5,108 nt of DNA from positions 1 through 5,108 of the forward strand of contig CALKVR010000166.1 of the NCBI GenBank assembly GCA_938004815.1, in the 5' to 3' direction. A program made the translations under genes and the position numbers. Positions 1-5,108 of the stretch are shown here, one piece after another. The notes below the pieces were generated by a model, which was not told the origin of the DNA, ran no database searches, and saw nothing but the letters and a program-made list of their open reading frames with translations. This DNA comes from an uncultured Polyangiaceae bacterium. Its GTDB lineage: Bacteria; Myxococcota_A; Polyangia; Polyangiales; Polyangiaceae. Each line of letters starts with the position of its first letter. Within the stretch, counting starts at the first letter, position 1.

Positions 1-44
1 ATCGTCCAGAGGCCTTGGGCTCGCGGGCTCATGCGCCGAGTATA

Positions 45-58
45 CGCGCTGTAGCGCG
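45..58. repeat. Short G+C hairpin downstream of the serpin gene
   Basis: CGCGCTGTAGCGCG is a perfect palindrome with 6-bp arms around a GT centre (as RNA, a 5-bp stem with a 4-nt loop), 21 bp past the serpin stop in its direction of transcription. There is no T-run after it on the minus strand, so it is at most a weak or Rho-assisted termination signal. The rest of bases 1-78 shows no gene that I can support. Confidence 0.25.
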
Positions 59-78
59 CACGCCGGCGCCCGCCCTCA

Positions 79-1431
79 TCACGTCTTCGATGGATCGGCC
101 ACGCGGCCCATGAACAAGACGAGCCCGCTCTTGGTGTCGCGGATGACGAAGAGGAACGGGTGCTCGGCCTTGAAGTCGATCATCTGCACCGGCGCGCTCC
201 CGGCCCGCGGCATCAGCACGGCGGTGGCGGCTGCGGCCTCGGTACCCTTCTCGTCGACCTTCACGAACGCCTTGTGGAACACCTTGCCGATGACGAGGCG
301 GTCGTCGGGGTTGGGCGGGTTGGCGATGAGGGTGAAGTCGGCCTTCTTGGGATCGAAGGCCGCCTTCATGCCCATCTCGATGAGCATGTCGCCCAGCGAG
401 AGCGAATCGGCGGGGGCGACCTCGAACTTGGGGATCGCCGCGCTGACGCGCTCCTTTTTCATGCCTTGCAAGAGGTCCGCGAGCTTCTTTTCGTCGAGCG
501 ATTTTTCGACGGCGTCGAGGCCGTCTGCCTTCTCGGGCAACACGATCACCATCGACATGTCGCCGCCCTTGTAGGGCAGCTCGAGCGCGGCGACGCCGTC
601 TTTCTTGGTGTAGTTGAACGAGCCGGACTGGTGCATCGTCGGGACGTCGAGCTTGTCTTTGGTCGTCTTGTAGAAAGCGGCAGGGCGCGTGTGGTTCTTC
701 TCGAAGGGCGACTCCCAGTCGCCGAGGAAGTAGATCGCGTTCACGAGCACGAGGCGCATGTCGGACTTGATCGCGTCTTTCGGGATCAGATCCTTGATGC
801 GCTTCTCGGTCTCGGTCTCGACCCAGCCGTTGATGCGGACGCGTGCGGCCTCGGGGCCCTTGATGAAGTCGACGAGCTCGAGCGGTGCGCCGTAAGCCTT
901 CTTGGTCTGATCCAGGTAGGGCTGCTCGAACTTGTAGGTGGTCTCGCCGAAGAGCTGGTTGGCGATCCGAAACGTGATCGGTCGGCTCTTGTCCTCGAGG
1001 CTCGCGGCCAGCGTGCCGGACGTCGACATGACCTCCGCCGGCGTGCCCTCGAGGTGCAGCACCTTCTTCATCTGGTCGGCGGTCTCGCCCTTGGCGCCGC
1101 CCCAGGTCATCGTCAGCGCGGTCGTGATGCTGAAAGGCGAGAAGATCTGGTTGCCGGGCTTTTTCTTGATGCGCTCGTAGAGATCGAAGCCGAACGCGTT
1201 GCTCCCCGACGCGAGCTTGCTCACCGCGTCGGCCGGCGGCGGCGCGACGGGTGGCGCGTCGGGCTTGGGTGCGCTGCTCGACGCGACCGCCGCGGGTGAC
1301 GAGGCGGGTGGAGTCGCGGTCGTCCCGCCGACGGTGTTCGAGGGGCTGACGGGATCGGGTCGAACCGGGTCGTCGCAAGCGACGGCGCACAGCGAGAGCG
1401 AAACGAGAGAGGCGAGCAGCGACGGGCGCAT
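79..1431 (-). CDS. Serpin family serine/cysteine protease inhibitor, predicted lipoprotein
   Basis: Complete 450-residue serpin. Start ATG (1429-1431) is chosen over an upstream in-frame start at 1533 because AAGGAG lies 9 nt before it and the protein then begins with a signal peptide: residues 1-18 end in a lipobox-like A-V-A-C with lipidated Cys19, followed by Asp20-Asp21. Residues 22-67 are a Pro/Ser/Ala-rich tether; the serpin fold runs from about 68 to 450. Visible family landmarks are the shutter SPFS (98-101), the GAKGET region (112-117), VNAIYF with Asn231 and Trp239 (equivalents of Asn186 and Trp194 of alpha-1-antitrypsin), shutter His386, the hinge EKGTEAAAAT (394-403), and the C-terminal signature around HPFLF (424-428). 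The small-residue hinge is typical of inhibitory serpins that trap target proteases as covalent complexes. Counting from Gly396 as P15 puts P1 at Ala410, with Arg409 beside it; target specificity cannot be read securely. Asp at +2 retains lipoproteins in the inner membrane of enterobacteria, but this rule may not hold here. Divergent from the kinases. Confidence 0.95.
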   Translation of the reverse strand: MRPSLLASLVSLSLCAVACDDPVRPDPVSPSNTVGGTTATPPASSPAAVASSSAPKPDAPPVAPPPADAVSKLASGSNAFGFDLYERIKKKPGNQIFSPFSITTALTMTWGGAKGETADQMKKVLHLEGTPAEVMSTSGTLAASLEDKSRPITFRIANQLFGETTYKFEQPYLDQTKKAYGAPLELVDFIKGPEAARVRINGWVETETEKRIKDLIPKDAIKSDMRLVLVNAIYFLGDWESPFEKNHTRPAAFYKTTKDKLDVPTMHQSGSFNYTKKDGVAALELPYKGGDMSMVIVLPEKADGLDAVEKSLDEKKLADLLQGMKKERVSAAIPKFEVAPADSLSLGDMLIEMGMKAAFDPKKADFTLIANPPNPDDRLVIGKVFHKAFVKVDEKGTEAAAATAVLMPRAGSAPVQMIDFKAEHPFLFVIRDTKSGLVLFMGRVADPSKT

Positions 1432-1440
1432 CGAACGAGG

Positions 1441-1446
1441 CTCCTT
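1441..1446 (-). promoter_or_regulatory. Shine-Dalgarno site of the serpin gene
   Basis: Read on the minus strand this is AAGGAG, a near-perfect anti-16S match, with 9 nt between it and the ATG at 1431. It decides the serpin start and rules out the 34-residue upstream extension, which would hide the signal peptide. Confidence 0.8.
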
Positions 1447-1450
1447 GTTG

Positions 1451-1481
1451 GGACGGGTGAGGCTAGACCTTGGACGGGCGA
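1451..1481. repeat. Two decamer direct repeats 21 bp apart
   Basis: GGACGGGTGA (1451-1460) and GGACGGGCGA (1472-1481) match at 9 of 10 bases and start 21 bp apart, two turns of the helix, just upstream of the serpin ribosome binding site. A weaker third version, GACCGGGCGA, overlaps at 1480-1489. They could be sites for a regulator of the serpin gene. G-rich chance similarity is a real alternative in DNA of this composition. Confidence 0.3.
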
Positions 1482-1517
1482 CCGGGCGAGAGGATCCGCT
1501 CGAGCAGGTTCGAGTCG

Positions 1518-1534
1518 CGTGGCGTCGCGCCACG
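1518..1534. promoter_or_regulatory. 17-bp perfect dyad, candidate operator
   Basis: CGTGGCG and CGCCACG form perfect 7-bp arms around a 3-bp centre (TCG). The dyad lies in the short region between the divergent serpin and kinase 1 genes, 86 bp upstream of the serpin start and 10 bp before the sigma-54-like element. The size and symmetry suit a dimeric regulator, which could control one or both genes. A shorter imperfect neighbour, CTCGA-N6-TCGAG, is at 1499-1514. No binding protein can be named from the sequence. Confidence 0.4.
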
Positions 1535-1543
1535 GCCCGGCAT

Positions 1544-1559
1544 TGGCTCGCGAAATGCA
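1544..1559 (+). promoter_or_regulatory. Sigma-54-like -24/-12 promoter element
   Basis: TGGCTCGCGAAATGCA has the invariant GG and GC doublets with exactly 10 bp between them, and otherwise follows the TGGCACG-N4-TTGCW consensus at most positions; it differs at the A after TGGC and at the first T of TTGC. If used, transcription would start near 1570, just before the ATG at 1576. That leaves a leader of about 6 nt if 1576 is the start, or about 160 nt if translation begins at GTG 1729. Myxobacteria use sigma-54 widely, so this is plausible, but one motif match is modest evidence. Confidence 0.35.
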
Positions 1560-1575
1560 GTGCCTACGTCTCGTC

Positions 1576-2805
1576 ATGATCTCGCAGCTCCCCTCATCGA
1601 ACATCCTGCCCCTGGCGCCCCCGGCGTCGCTTCGTGGCCTGTGCCGGCCCTCACCGAACGGAACGCGCGACCGCGTCGATTCCGCTCACCCGGGGTGGGT
1701 CGTAGCCGCTCCCCAGGCGGGCGCGCACGTGACGCCCTCGATTCGGCTCGTTCGCCCGCTGGCTCGAGGCGGGATGGGGAGCGTGTGGCTGGCGGAGCAC
1801 GTGACGCTTCGCTCGCCGGTCGCCGTGAAGTTCATGAGCGAAGCGACGCTCGAGAGCCGTGAGGCGCGCGAGCTCTTTCAGAGAGAGGCTGCCGCGCTCG
1901 TCCAGCTGCGGAGCCCGCACGTCGTGCAGATCTTCGATTTCGGCGTCACGAAGGGCGGGCTCCCGTTCATCGTGATGGAGCTGCTCGAGGGCGAGACTCT
2001 CCAGGATCGCATCGATCGGTACGGGCGTCTCTCGCCGCGTCTCACCATCGAGATCATCCGGCAAGCCGGCATCGCGCTCGCGCGCGCCCACGATCTCGGC
2101 ATCGTCCACCGCGACATCAAGCCCGAGAACGTGTTCCTGGTCGAGTCGGGCGCGGGCACCTTCGTGAAGCTCCTCGACTTCGGCATCGCGGCGGAGGCCG
2201 GTCTCGGCGCCGATGAAGTGGTCGGCACGCCGCAGTTCATGTCACCCGAGCAGATGGATGGCACCGCCGTCGATCCCTCGGTCGATGTCTGGGCGCTCGG
2301 CGTGATGGCGTACTACTGCCTGTCGGGCCGCTTGCCGTTCAGCGGTCGCGACCTCCCGACGCTCTCTGCCGCCGCGCGGCGTGGACCGGCGGCGCTCCTC
2401 GCCGACGTGCTCCCCGAGCCGCTGCCAGGGCTCGAGCTCTGGGTCCAAGGGGCGATGGAGCCGGACCCGTTCCTCCGGTACGCGGATGCGCGCGCGGCGC
2501 TCGACGCGCTCGACGTGATGCTCCAGGGCTCGGATCTCGACATCGACAAGCCGCCGCCGCGCCGCACCCCCGTACCCGACCCGCCCGCGCGTGACGCCGA
2601 CGACGAGTGGTTCACCACGATGCGGATCAAGAAGCTCGAGCGACGCCGCGTCGTCTCGCGCGTCGCAGCCGTCGCGGCGGTGCTCGGCTTCGCAACGTTC
2701 GGCGCGTACGCGATCGGCGGGCATCACCCCGCGGCGCCCGAGCTTCGCGCGTCGGCCAGCGCGTGGGCGGCGAGCGTCCAGAGCGCCGGCGCCTGGTTCG
2801 AGTGA
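1576..2805 (+). CDS. Membrane-anchored Hanks-type Ser/Thr protein kinase (kinase 1)
   Basis: Taken from ATG 1576 the protein has 409 residues. It would phosphorylate Ser/Thr of cytoplasmic proteins using ATP. The kinase domain spans about residues 53-330: glycine-rich loop ARGGMGSV (63-70), VAVKF with Lys85, helix-C Glu104, catalytic HRDIKPEN (178-185), DFG (201-203), GTPQFMSPE (217-225) and Asp237 of DVWALG. All catalytic residues are present. The first loop glycine is replaced by Ala63, and the activation segment has no Ser, Thr or Tyr before Thr218. A basic stretch (ERRRVVSR) precedes one membrane helix at about 363-382; only some 27 residues follow, so there is no sensor domain outside. 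The start is uncertain: no clear Shine-Dalgarno site precedes 1576; GTG 1519, ATG 1555 and GTG 1729 (with AGGCGG 8 nt upstream; 339 residues) are in frame. Third-position G/C stays high from 1576, which favours a start at or near there. Kinase 2 follows after 41 nt, probably in the same transcript. Confidence 0.92.
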   Translation: MISQLPSSNILPLAPPASLRGLCRPSPNGTRDRVDSAHPGWVVAAPQAGAHVTPSIRLVRPLARGGMGSVWLAEHVTLRSPVAVKFMSEATLESREARELFQREAAALVQLRSPHVVQIFDFGVTKGGLPFIVMELLEGETLQDRIDRYGRLSPRLTIEIIRQAGIALARAHDLGIVHRDIKPENVFLVESGAGTFVKLLDFGIAAEAGLGADEVVGTPQFMSPEQMDGTAVDPSVDVWALGVMAYYCLSGRLPFSGRDLPTLSAAARRGPAALLADVLPEPLPGLELWVQGAMEPDPFLRYADARAALDALDVMLQGSDLDIDKPPPRRTPVPDPPARDADDEWFTTMRIKKLERRRVVSRVAAVAAVLGFATFGAYAIGGHHPAAPELRASASAWAASVQSAGAWFE

Positions 2806-2846
2806 GCGTGGGCCGACGCCTGGCGATCCGCTAGGCTTGGGCTCGC

Positions 2847-4529
2847 ATGCAGAGCGGCCCCGCGACGAATCCCGACCCGGCGTCGATGACGCCGGGGATG
2901 ATCCTCGCGGGCCGCTACCGGCTGGAGCGCTCGATCGGCGCGGGCGGCTTCGGTACCGTCTTCGCTGCCGTCAACGCGAACACCGGCGAGCGCGTCGCGC
3001 TCAAGGTGCTCTCGCCGCGCATCCTCGACATGGCGGGCGGGGCCGAACGTTTTCGCCGAGAGGCCGAGCTCGCGCGGCGTCTCGATCACCCCAACGTGGT
3101 GCGGGTCCTCGACGCGGGGAGCGATCCCTCGGGGGCGCTCTTCATCGCGTTCGAGCTGCTCGAGGGTCGTAGCCTGCAAGACGAGATCGCACAGCGGGGC
3201 GCGATCGCGCCCCGGCGTGCGGTGGCTATCTGTCACCAGGTGCTCGCCGCGCTCGAGCACGCCCACCACCACGGCATCGTCCACCGCGACTTGAAGCCCG
3301 CGAACGTGTTTCTCATGGGCGGCGTGCAAGAGGGCGTGGTGAAGGTGCTCGACTTCGGGATCGCCAAGTCGACCAACCCCGGCACGCGCGCCGGTCTGAC
3401 CCAAGACGGCACCGCGATAGGGACGCCCGCGTACATGGCGCCCGAGCAGCTCTCGGGCGGTGACATCGGCCCCGCCACCGACATCTTCGCGGCTGGCGTC
3501 GTCCTCGCCGAGATGCTCTCGGGCCGGCCGATGTTCGACCAGAGCTGCTCGCCGATCCAGATCATCACGATGCGGCTGTCGCGCGGGCTGCCCATCGCCG
3601 ACGACGTGCTGCGCTCACCGCTCGGTCACGCGATAAGCGGCGCGACCGCGATCGACCCTTCCCAACGCTTCGCGAGCGCCGCGCAGATGCGAGCCGCCAT
3701 CGACGGTGTGGCGCATCAGCTCTCGCAGGGCACGTTCGAGACGACGGTGAAGTCTGCCGGCACCGTCACGGGCGGCGCGCCCACCGTCGCTCCCGTCGCC
3801 GTCACGATGGGCTCGCCGCTCGCGGGCGCGCCGAGCCCGGCGTGGTATCCCGCGCCCGCGCCCGCGCCGCTCACGCCCGGGCCCAAGCGATCGTCGAGCG
3901 CCACGCCGCTCCTCATCATCCTCGTCGCCCTCGGCTTCTCGTTGGCCGCCGTCGGCGGGTACTGGCTCACCGCGAAGCGCGGCGACAAGCGAGCCGCCCG
4001 CGCGGCAGCAGATGACGACGACGACGACACCCCGCGAAAAAAAAAGAAGCGGCGTGAAGAGAGCGACGACACCGAAGAGACGGCCGCGGCTCCGGATCGA
4101 CCACCGGAGCGCAGGCCCGATCCACCCGTCACGCCTCCCGATCCCGACCCCGATCCCGATCCCGATCCGACACCGGCCGTGCTCGGTCGAGCGCGCGCGT
4201 GCGCCGGCGGGCCCGTTGCGCCCGCCGGCTTGCGTGGCGAGCTCGGCAAGGCCGGCTTCAGCGTGACGGGCACGCTGCTCTACTGCGCCGGCGACATGGT
4301 GAACTTCCAGTGTCTCGGGCCGAAGGGCGATGGCTTCACCGTCGATGGCGGCGGCAGCGCCGCGCTGTTTCGCATGAAGTCACCCGCCGAGGCCGAAGCG
4401 TTCGCCAAGCGTGAGGCGCAGGCGGCGAAGGACGAGGTCACCTACGTGTGGGACGCGGGGCGCGTCATCCGCATCGAGATGAAAGCGAGCGAGGCAGATC
4501 GCCTCGTGAAGTCGATGTGTCGCGGCTGA
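2847..4529 (+). CDS. Transmembrane Ser/Thr protein kinase with predicted periplasmic four-Cys domain (kinase 2)
   Basis: Protein of 560 residues, a PknB-like Hanks kinase with a receptor-type layout. The kinase domain covers about 24-290: glycine loop GAGGFGTV (31-38), VALK with Lys53, helix-C Glu72, HRDLKPAN (146-153), DFG (169-171), an activation loop containing Ser175, Thr176, Thr180, Thr185 and Thr189, then GTPAYMAPE (192-200) and Asp212. A Pro/Ala-rich juxtamembrane stretch (about 300-345) leads to one membrane helix at 353-376. Outside it lie a charged linker (six Asp at 389-394, a basic RKKKKRR at 397-403, then EESDDTEE), an Asp-Pro repeat (432-441) and an unrecognised domain at about 445-560 with cysteines 452, 480, 489 and 558. 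Positive charges lie on both sides of the helix, so charge alone does not fix topology; the kinase domain must be cytoplasmic to reach ATP. The ATG at 2847 has only a weak AGG upstream; in-frame ATGs at 2886 and 2898 still keep the kinase domain. It lies 41 nt after kinase 1, suggesting co-expression. Confidence 0.94.
   Translation: MQSGPATNPDPASMTPGMILAGRYRLERSIGAGGFGTVFAAVNANTGERVALKVLSPRILDMAGGAERFRREAELARRLDHPNVVRVLDAGSDPSGALFIAFELLEGRSLQDEIAQRGAIAPRRAVAICHQVLAALEHAHHHGIVHRDLKPANVFLMGGVQEGVVKVLDFGIAKSTNPGTRAGLTQDGTAIGTPAYMAPEQLSGGDIGPATDIFAAGVVLAEMLSGRPMFDQSCSPIQIITMRLSRGLPIADDVLRSPLGHAISGATAIDPSQRFASAAQMRAAIDGVAHQLSQGTFETTVKSAGTVTGGAPTVAPVAVTMGSPLAGAPSPAWYPAPAPAPLTPGPKRSSSATPLLIILVALGFSLAAVGGYWLTAKRGDKRAARAAADDDDDDTPRKKKKRREESDDTEETAAAPDRPPERRPDPPVTPPDPDPDPDPDPTPAVLGRARACAGGPVAPAGLRGELGKAGFSVTGTLLYCAGDMVNFQCLGPKGDGFTVDGGGSAALFRMKSPAEAEAFAKREAQAAKDEVTYVWDAGRVIRIEMKASEADRLVKSMCRG
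4011..4028 (+). repeat. Asp-codon trinucleotide repeat in kinase 2
   Basis: One GAT and five GAC codons in a row encode Asp389-394, just outside the membrane helix. This starts a low-complexity segment running to about 4169. Such repeats can change length without shifting the frame. Confidence 0.85.
4037..4045 (+). other. Nine-A tract with in-frame A-AAA-AAG slippery heptamer
   Basis: An uninterrupted A9 run, followed by G, in very G+C-rich coding DNA. Codons 397-400 read CGA AAA AAA AAG, so bases 4040-4046 form A-AAA-AAG in the register needed for -1 frameshifting, as in dnaX. A -1 shift gives three codons (GAA GCG GCG) and then TGA at 4055-4057. Loss of one A (+1 frame) also ends early, at about 4266. 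Either event would give a membrane kinase without its outer domain. Whether slippage occurs cannot be seen. No obvious stem lies 5-9 nt downstream; the nearest clear hairpin begins 43 nt later. Confidence 0.5.
4089..4110 (+). repeat. Small perfect hairpin inside kinase 2
   Basis: GCTCCGG (4089-4095) and CCGGAGC (4104-4110) are perfect 7-bp arms around an 8-nt loop, within the linker-coding segment and downstream of the A9 tract. It may be incidental to G+C-rich codons. Confidence 0.3.
4140..4169 (+). repeat. Five hexamer repeats encoding Asp-Pro
   Basis: GATCCC, GACCCC, GATCCC, GATCCC and GATCCG in tandem encode (Asp-Pro)5 at residues 432-441 of kinase 2. An Asp-Pro run is stiff and extended, and would hold the C-terminal domain away from the membrane. 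The near-identical units suggest growth by slippage, and copy number may vary between strains. Confidence 0.85.
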
Positions 4530-4557
4530 CGCGCTGCGACAGTCCGCACGCTGCAAC

Positions 4558-4602
4558 GTGACTGGTCGGTCCGAAATGACGAAAGTCTGACCGACGAGTC
4601 AC
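4558..4602. repeat. Long inverted repeat downstream of kinase 2 (possible terminator or regulatory hairpin)
   Basis: GTGACTGGTCGGTC (4558-4571) pairs with GACCGACGAGTCAC (4589-4602) at 13 of 14 positions, with a 17-nt spacer. The only mismatch is G4564 against G4596. It starts 29 nt after the kinase 2 stop and ends 28 nt before the lipid-kinase start, and is the main structure in the 101-nt gap. As RNA it would be a strong hairpin, but no T-run follows on either strand, so it is not a standard intrinsic terminator. It could end or stabilise the kinase mRNA, or be a paired protein-binding site controlling the next gene. Confidence 0.5.
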
Positions 4603-4630
4603 CACACGGCGGCTAAATGGGTCAGAGCCC

Positions 4631-5108
4631 ATGCGCATCGAAGTCGTACTGAACGCGAACGCACGGCGGGGAAACGGCAGCGCGCTGCGCGAGCTCGAGC
4701 GCGCGTTGCCTGCGGCGAACATCCTCCGCACGACGTCGCTCGAGGACGTCGAGGTGCTCGCCGAGTCGTTCGTGATCGATCCGCCCGATCTGGTGTTGTC
4801 CGCAGGCGGTGACGGCTCGGCCCTCGCACTGGTGAACGCCGTGCGACGTGCGCGCGACCGCGTCGGCGTTCGTCGCGCATCGCTCCTGCGCCTCGGCCTG
4901 CTCGGGCTCGGCACCGGCAACGGTTGGGCGCGCTCGTGTGGCGCGCCGCGCCTCGGCCTCGGTCTCAAGCGTCTGTCGTCGTTCGTCGAGCGGGGCGGTC
5001 GCGCCATCGATCTGCCGCTCTTGCGCTTCGACCTCCTCGAGACCGAGGGGCTCCTCGCGCACTTCGCCGGCACCGGCTGGGACGCCGAGCTCATCGACGA
5101 CTTCCACG
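4631..5108 (+). CDS. Diacylglycerol kinase catalytic-domain (lipid kinase) protein, 3' truncated by window end
   Basis: The first 159 codons of a gene that runs off the window, starting at ATG 4631; this open frame has no stop before the edge. The family (DAGK catalytic domain; DgkB/YegS-like) transfers phosphate from ATP to diacylglycerol or related lipids at the inner face of the membrane. Visible motifs, in family order, are an N-terminal strand ending in NANA (8-11), the nucleotide-binding GGDGS (59-63, usually GGDGT), GTGNGWAR (94-101, usually GTGNDFAR), and GTGWDAEL (147-154, matching the GxGxDA element). Family members are usually about 300 residues, so roughly half is present. No clear Shine-Dalgarno site precedes the ATG (only a weak GAG). 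An ATG at 4617 is out of frame. The 101-nt gap with an inverted repeat suggests a separate transcript from the kinases. The actual lipid substrate is unknown. Confidence 0.85.
   Translation, partial: MRIEVVLNANARRGNGSALRELERALPAANILRTTSLEDVEVLAESFVIDPPDLVLSAGGDGSALALVNAVRRARDRVGVRRASLLRLGLLGLGTGNGWARSCGAPRLGLGLKRLSSFVERGGRAIDLPLLRFDLLETEGLLAHFAGTGWDAELIDDFH

Noticed and set aside
160..1299. 379-residue open frame on the plus strand antisense to the serpin
   Set aside because: Long open frames opposite real genes are expected at this G+C content; low-complexity Gly/Leu/Arg/Val composition and no domain.
29..1390. 453-residue open frame on the minus strand overlapping the serpin
   Set aside because: Extremely Arg-rich with no recognisable domain; it is an out-of-frame shadow of the serpin, which has clear family motifs, a ribosome binding site and a signal peptide.
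1519..1575. N-terminal extension of kinase 1 from GTG 1519 or ATG 1555
   Set aside because: It would cover the dyad and the sigma-54-like element and has lower third-position G/C than the sequence after 1576. It is not disproved, because no start has a strong ribosome binding site.
4137..4169. Tandem repeats as a CRISPR or mobile-element end
   Set aside because: Units are 6 bp with no spacers, in frame within kinase 2, and encode Asp-Pro; this is a protein-coding repeat.
4012..4266. 84-residue frame inside kinase 2 as a separate gene
   Set aside because: It is the +1 frame of the low-complexity linker, rich in Pro, Arg and Ile from the repeats. It matters only as where slippage would lead.
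4587..4618. Sigma-70-like promoter before the lipid kinase (CTGACC and CTAAAT)
   Set aside because: Both boxes match poorly and are about 20 bp apart, so this is not supportable.
4465..5107. Long minus-strand frames opposite the lipid kinase
   Set aside because: Arg/Ala/Ser-rich composition with no domain; the plus strand encodes an ordered set of DAGK-family motifs.

Overview
The window is very G+C-rich (about two thirds by eye), with strong G/C preference at third codon positions. It carries two Hanks-type Ser/Thr protein kinases in a row and a lipoprotein-type serpin. This combination suggests a myxobacterium-like bacterium (Myxococcota, perhaps the Polyangiales side). That placement is inferred from gene content and base composition, not from a phylogenetic marker.

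Layout: (1) Bases 79-1431, minus strand: a complete 450-residue serpin with a lipoprotein signal peptide, an extended Pro/Ser/Ala linker and an inhibitory-type reactive-loop hinge. (2) Bases 1432-1575: a compact divergent intergenic region holding the serpin ribosome binding site, a 17-bp perfect dyad, a sigma-54-like -24/-12 element pointing at the first kinase, and two decamer direct repeats 21 bp apart. (3) Bases 1576-2805, plus strand: kinase 1, catalytically intact by motif, with one C-terminal membrane helix and almost no periplasmic part. (4) After 41 bases, 2847-4529: kinase 2, with a full kinase domain, one membrane helix, a highly charged low-complexity linker with Asp-Pro repeats, and a C-terminal four-cysteine domain predicted to be periplasmic that I do not recognise. 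(5) Bases 4530-4630: an intergenic gap with a long imperfect inverted repeat. (6) Bases 4631 to the window end: the 5' part of a diacylglycerol-kinase-family (lipid kinase / YegS-like) gene.

The two kinases are close enough to be one transcript and could act together in membrane-linked signalling. Kinase 2 has the only candidate sensor domain and a Thr-rich activation loop. Kinase 1 has neither, so it could be downstream or constitutively active; this is inference. The serpin is divergent and would act outside the cytoplasm against proteases; no protease gene is in the window. Nothing here shows mobile elements, RNA genes or CRISPR. The most unusual signals are a nine-A tract in kinase 2 that contains an in-frame A-AAA-AAG slippery heptamer with a stop three codons away in the -1 frame, the orphan four-cysteine ectodomain, and the non-phosphorylatable activation loop of kinase 1.
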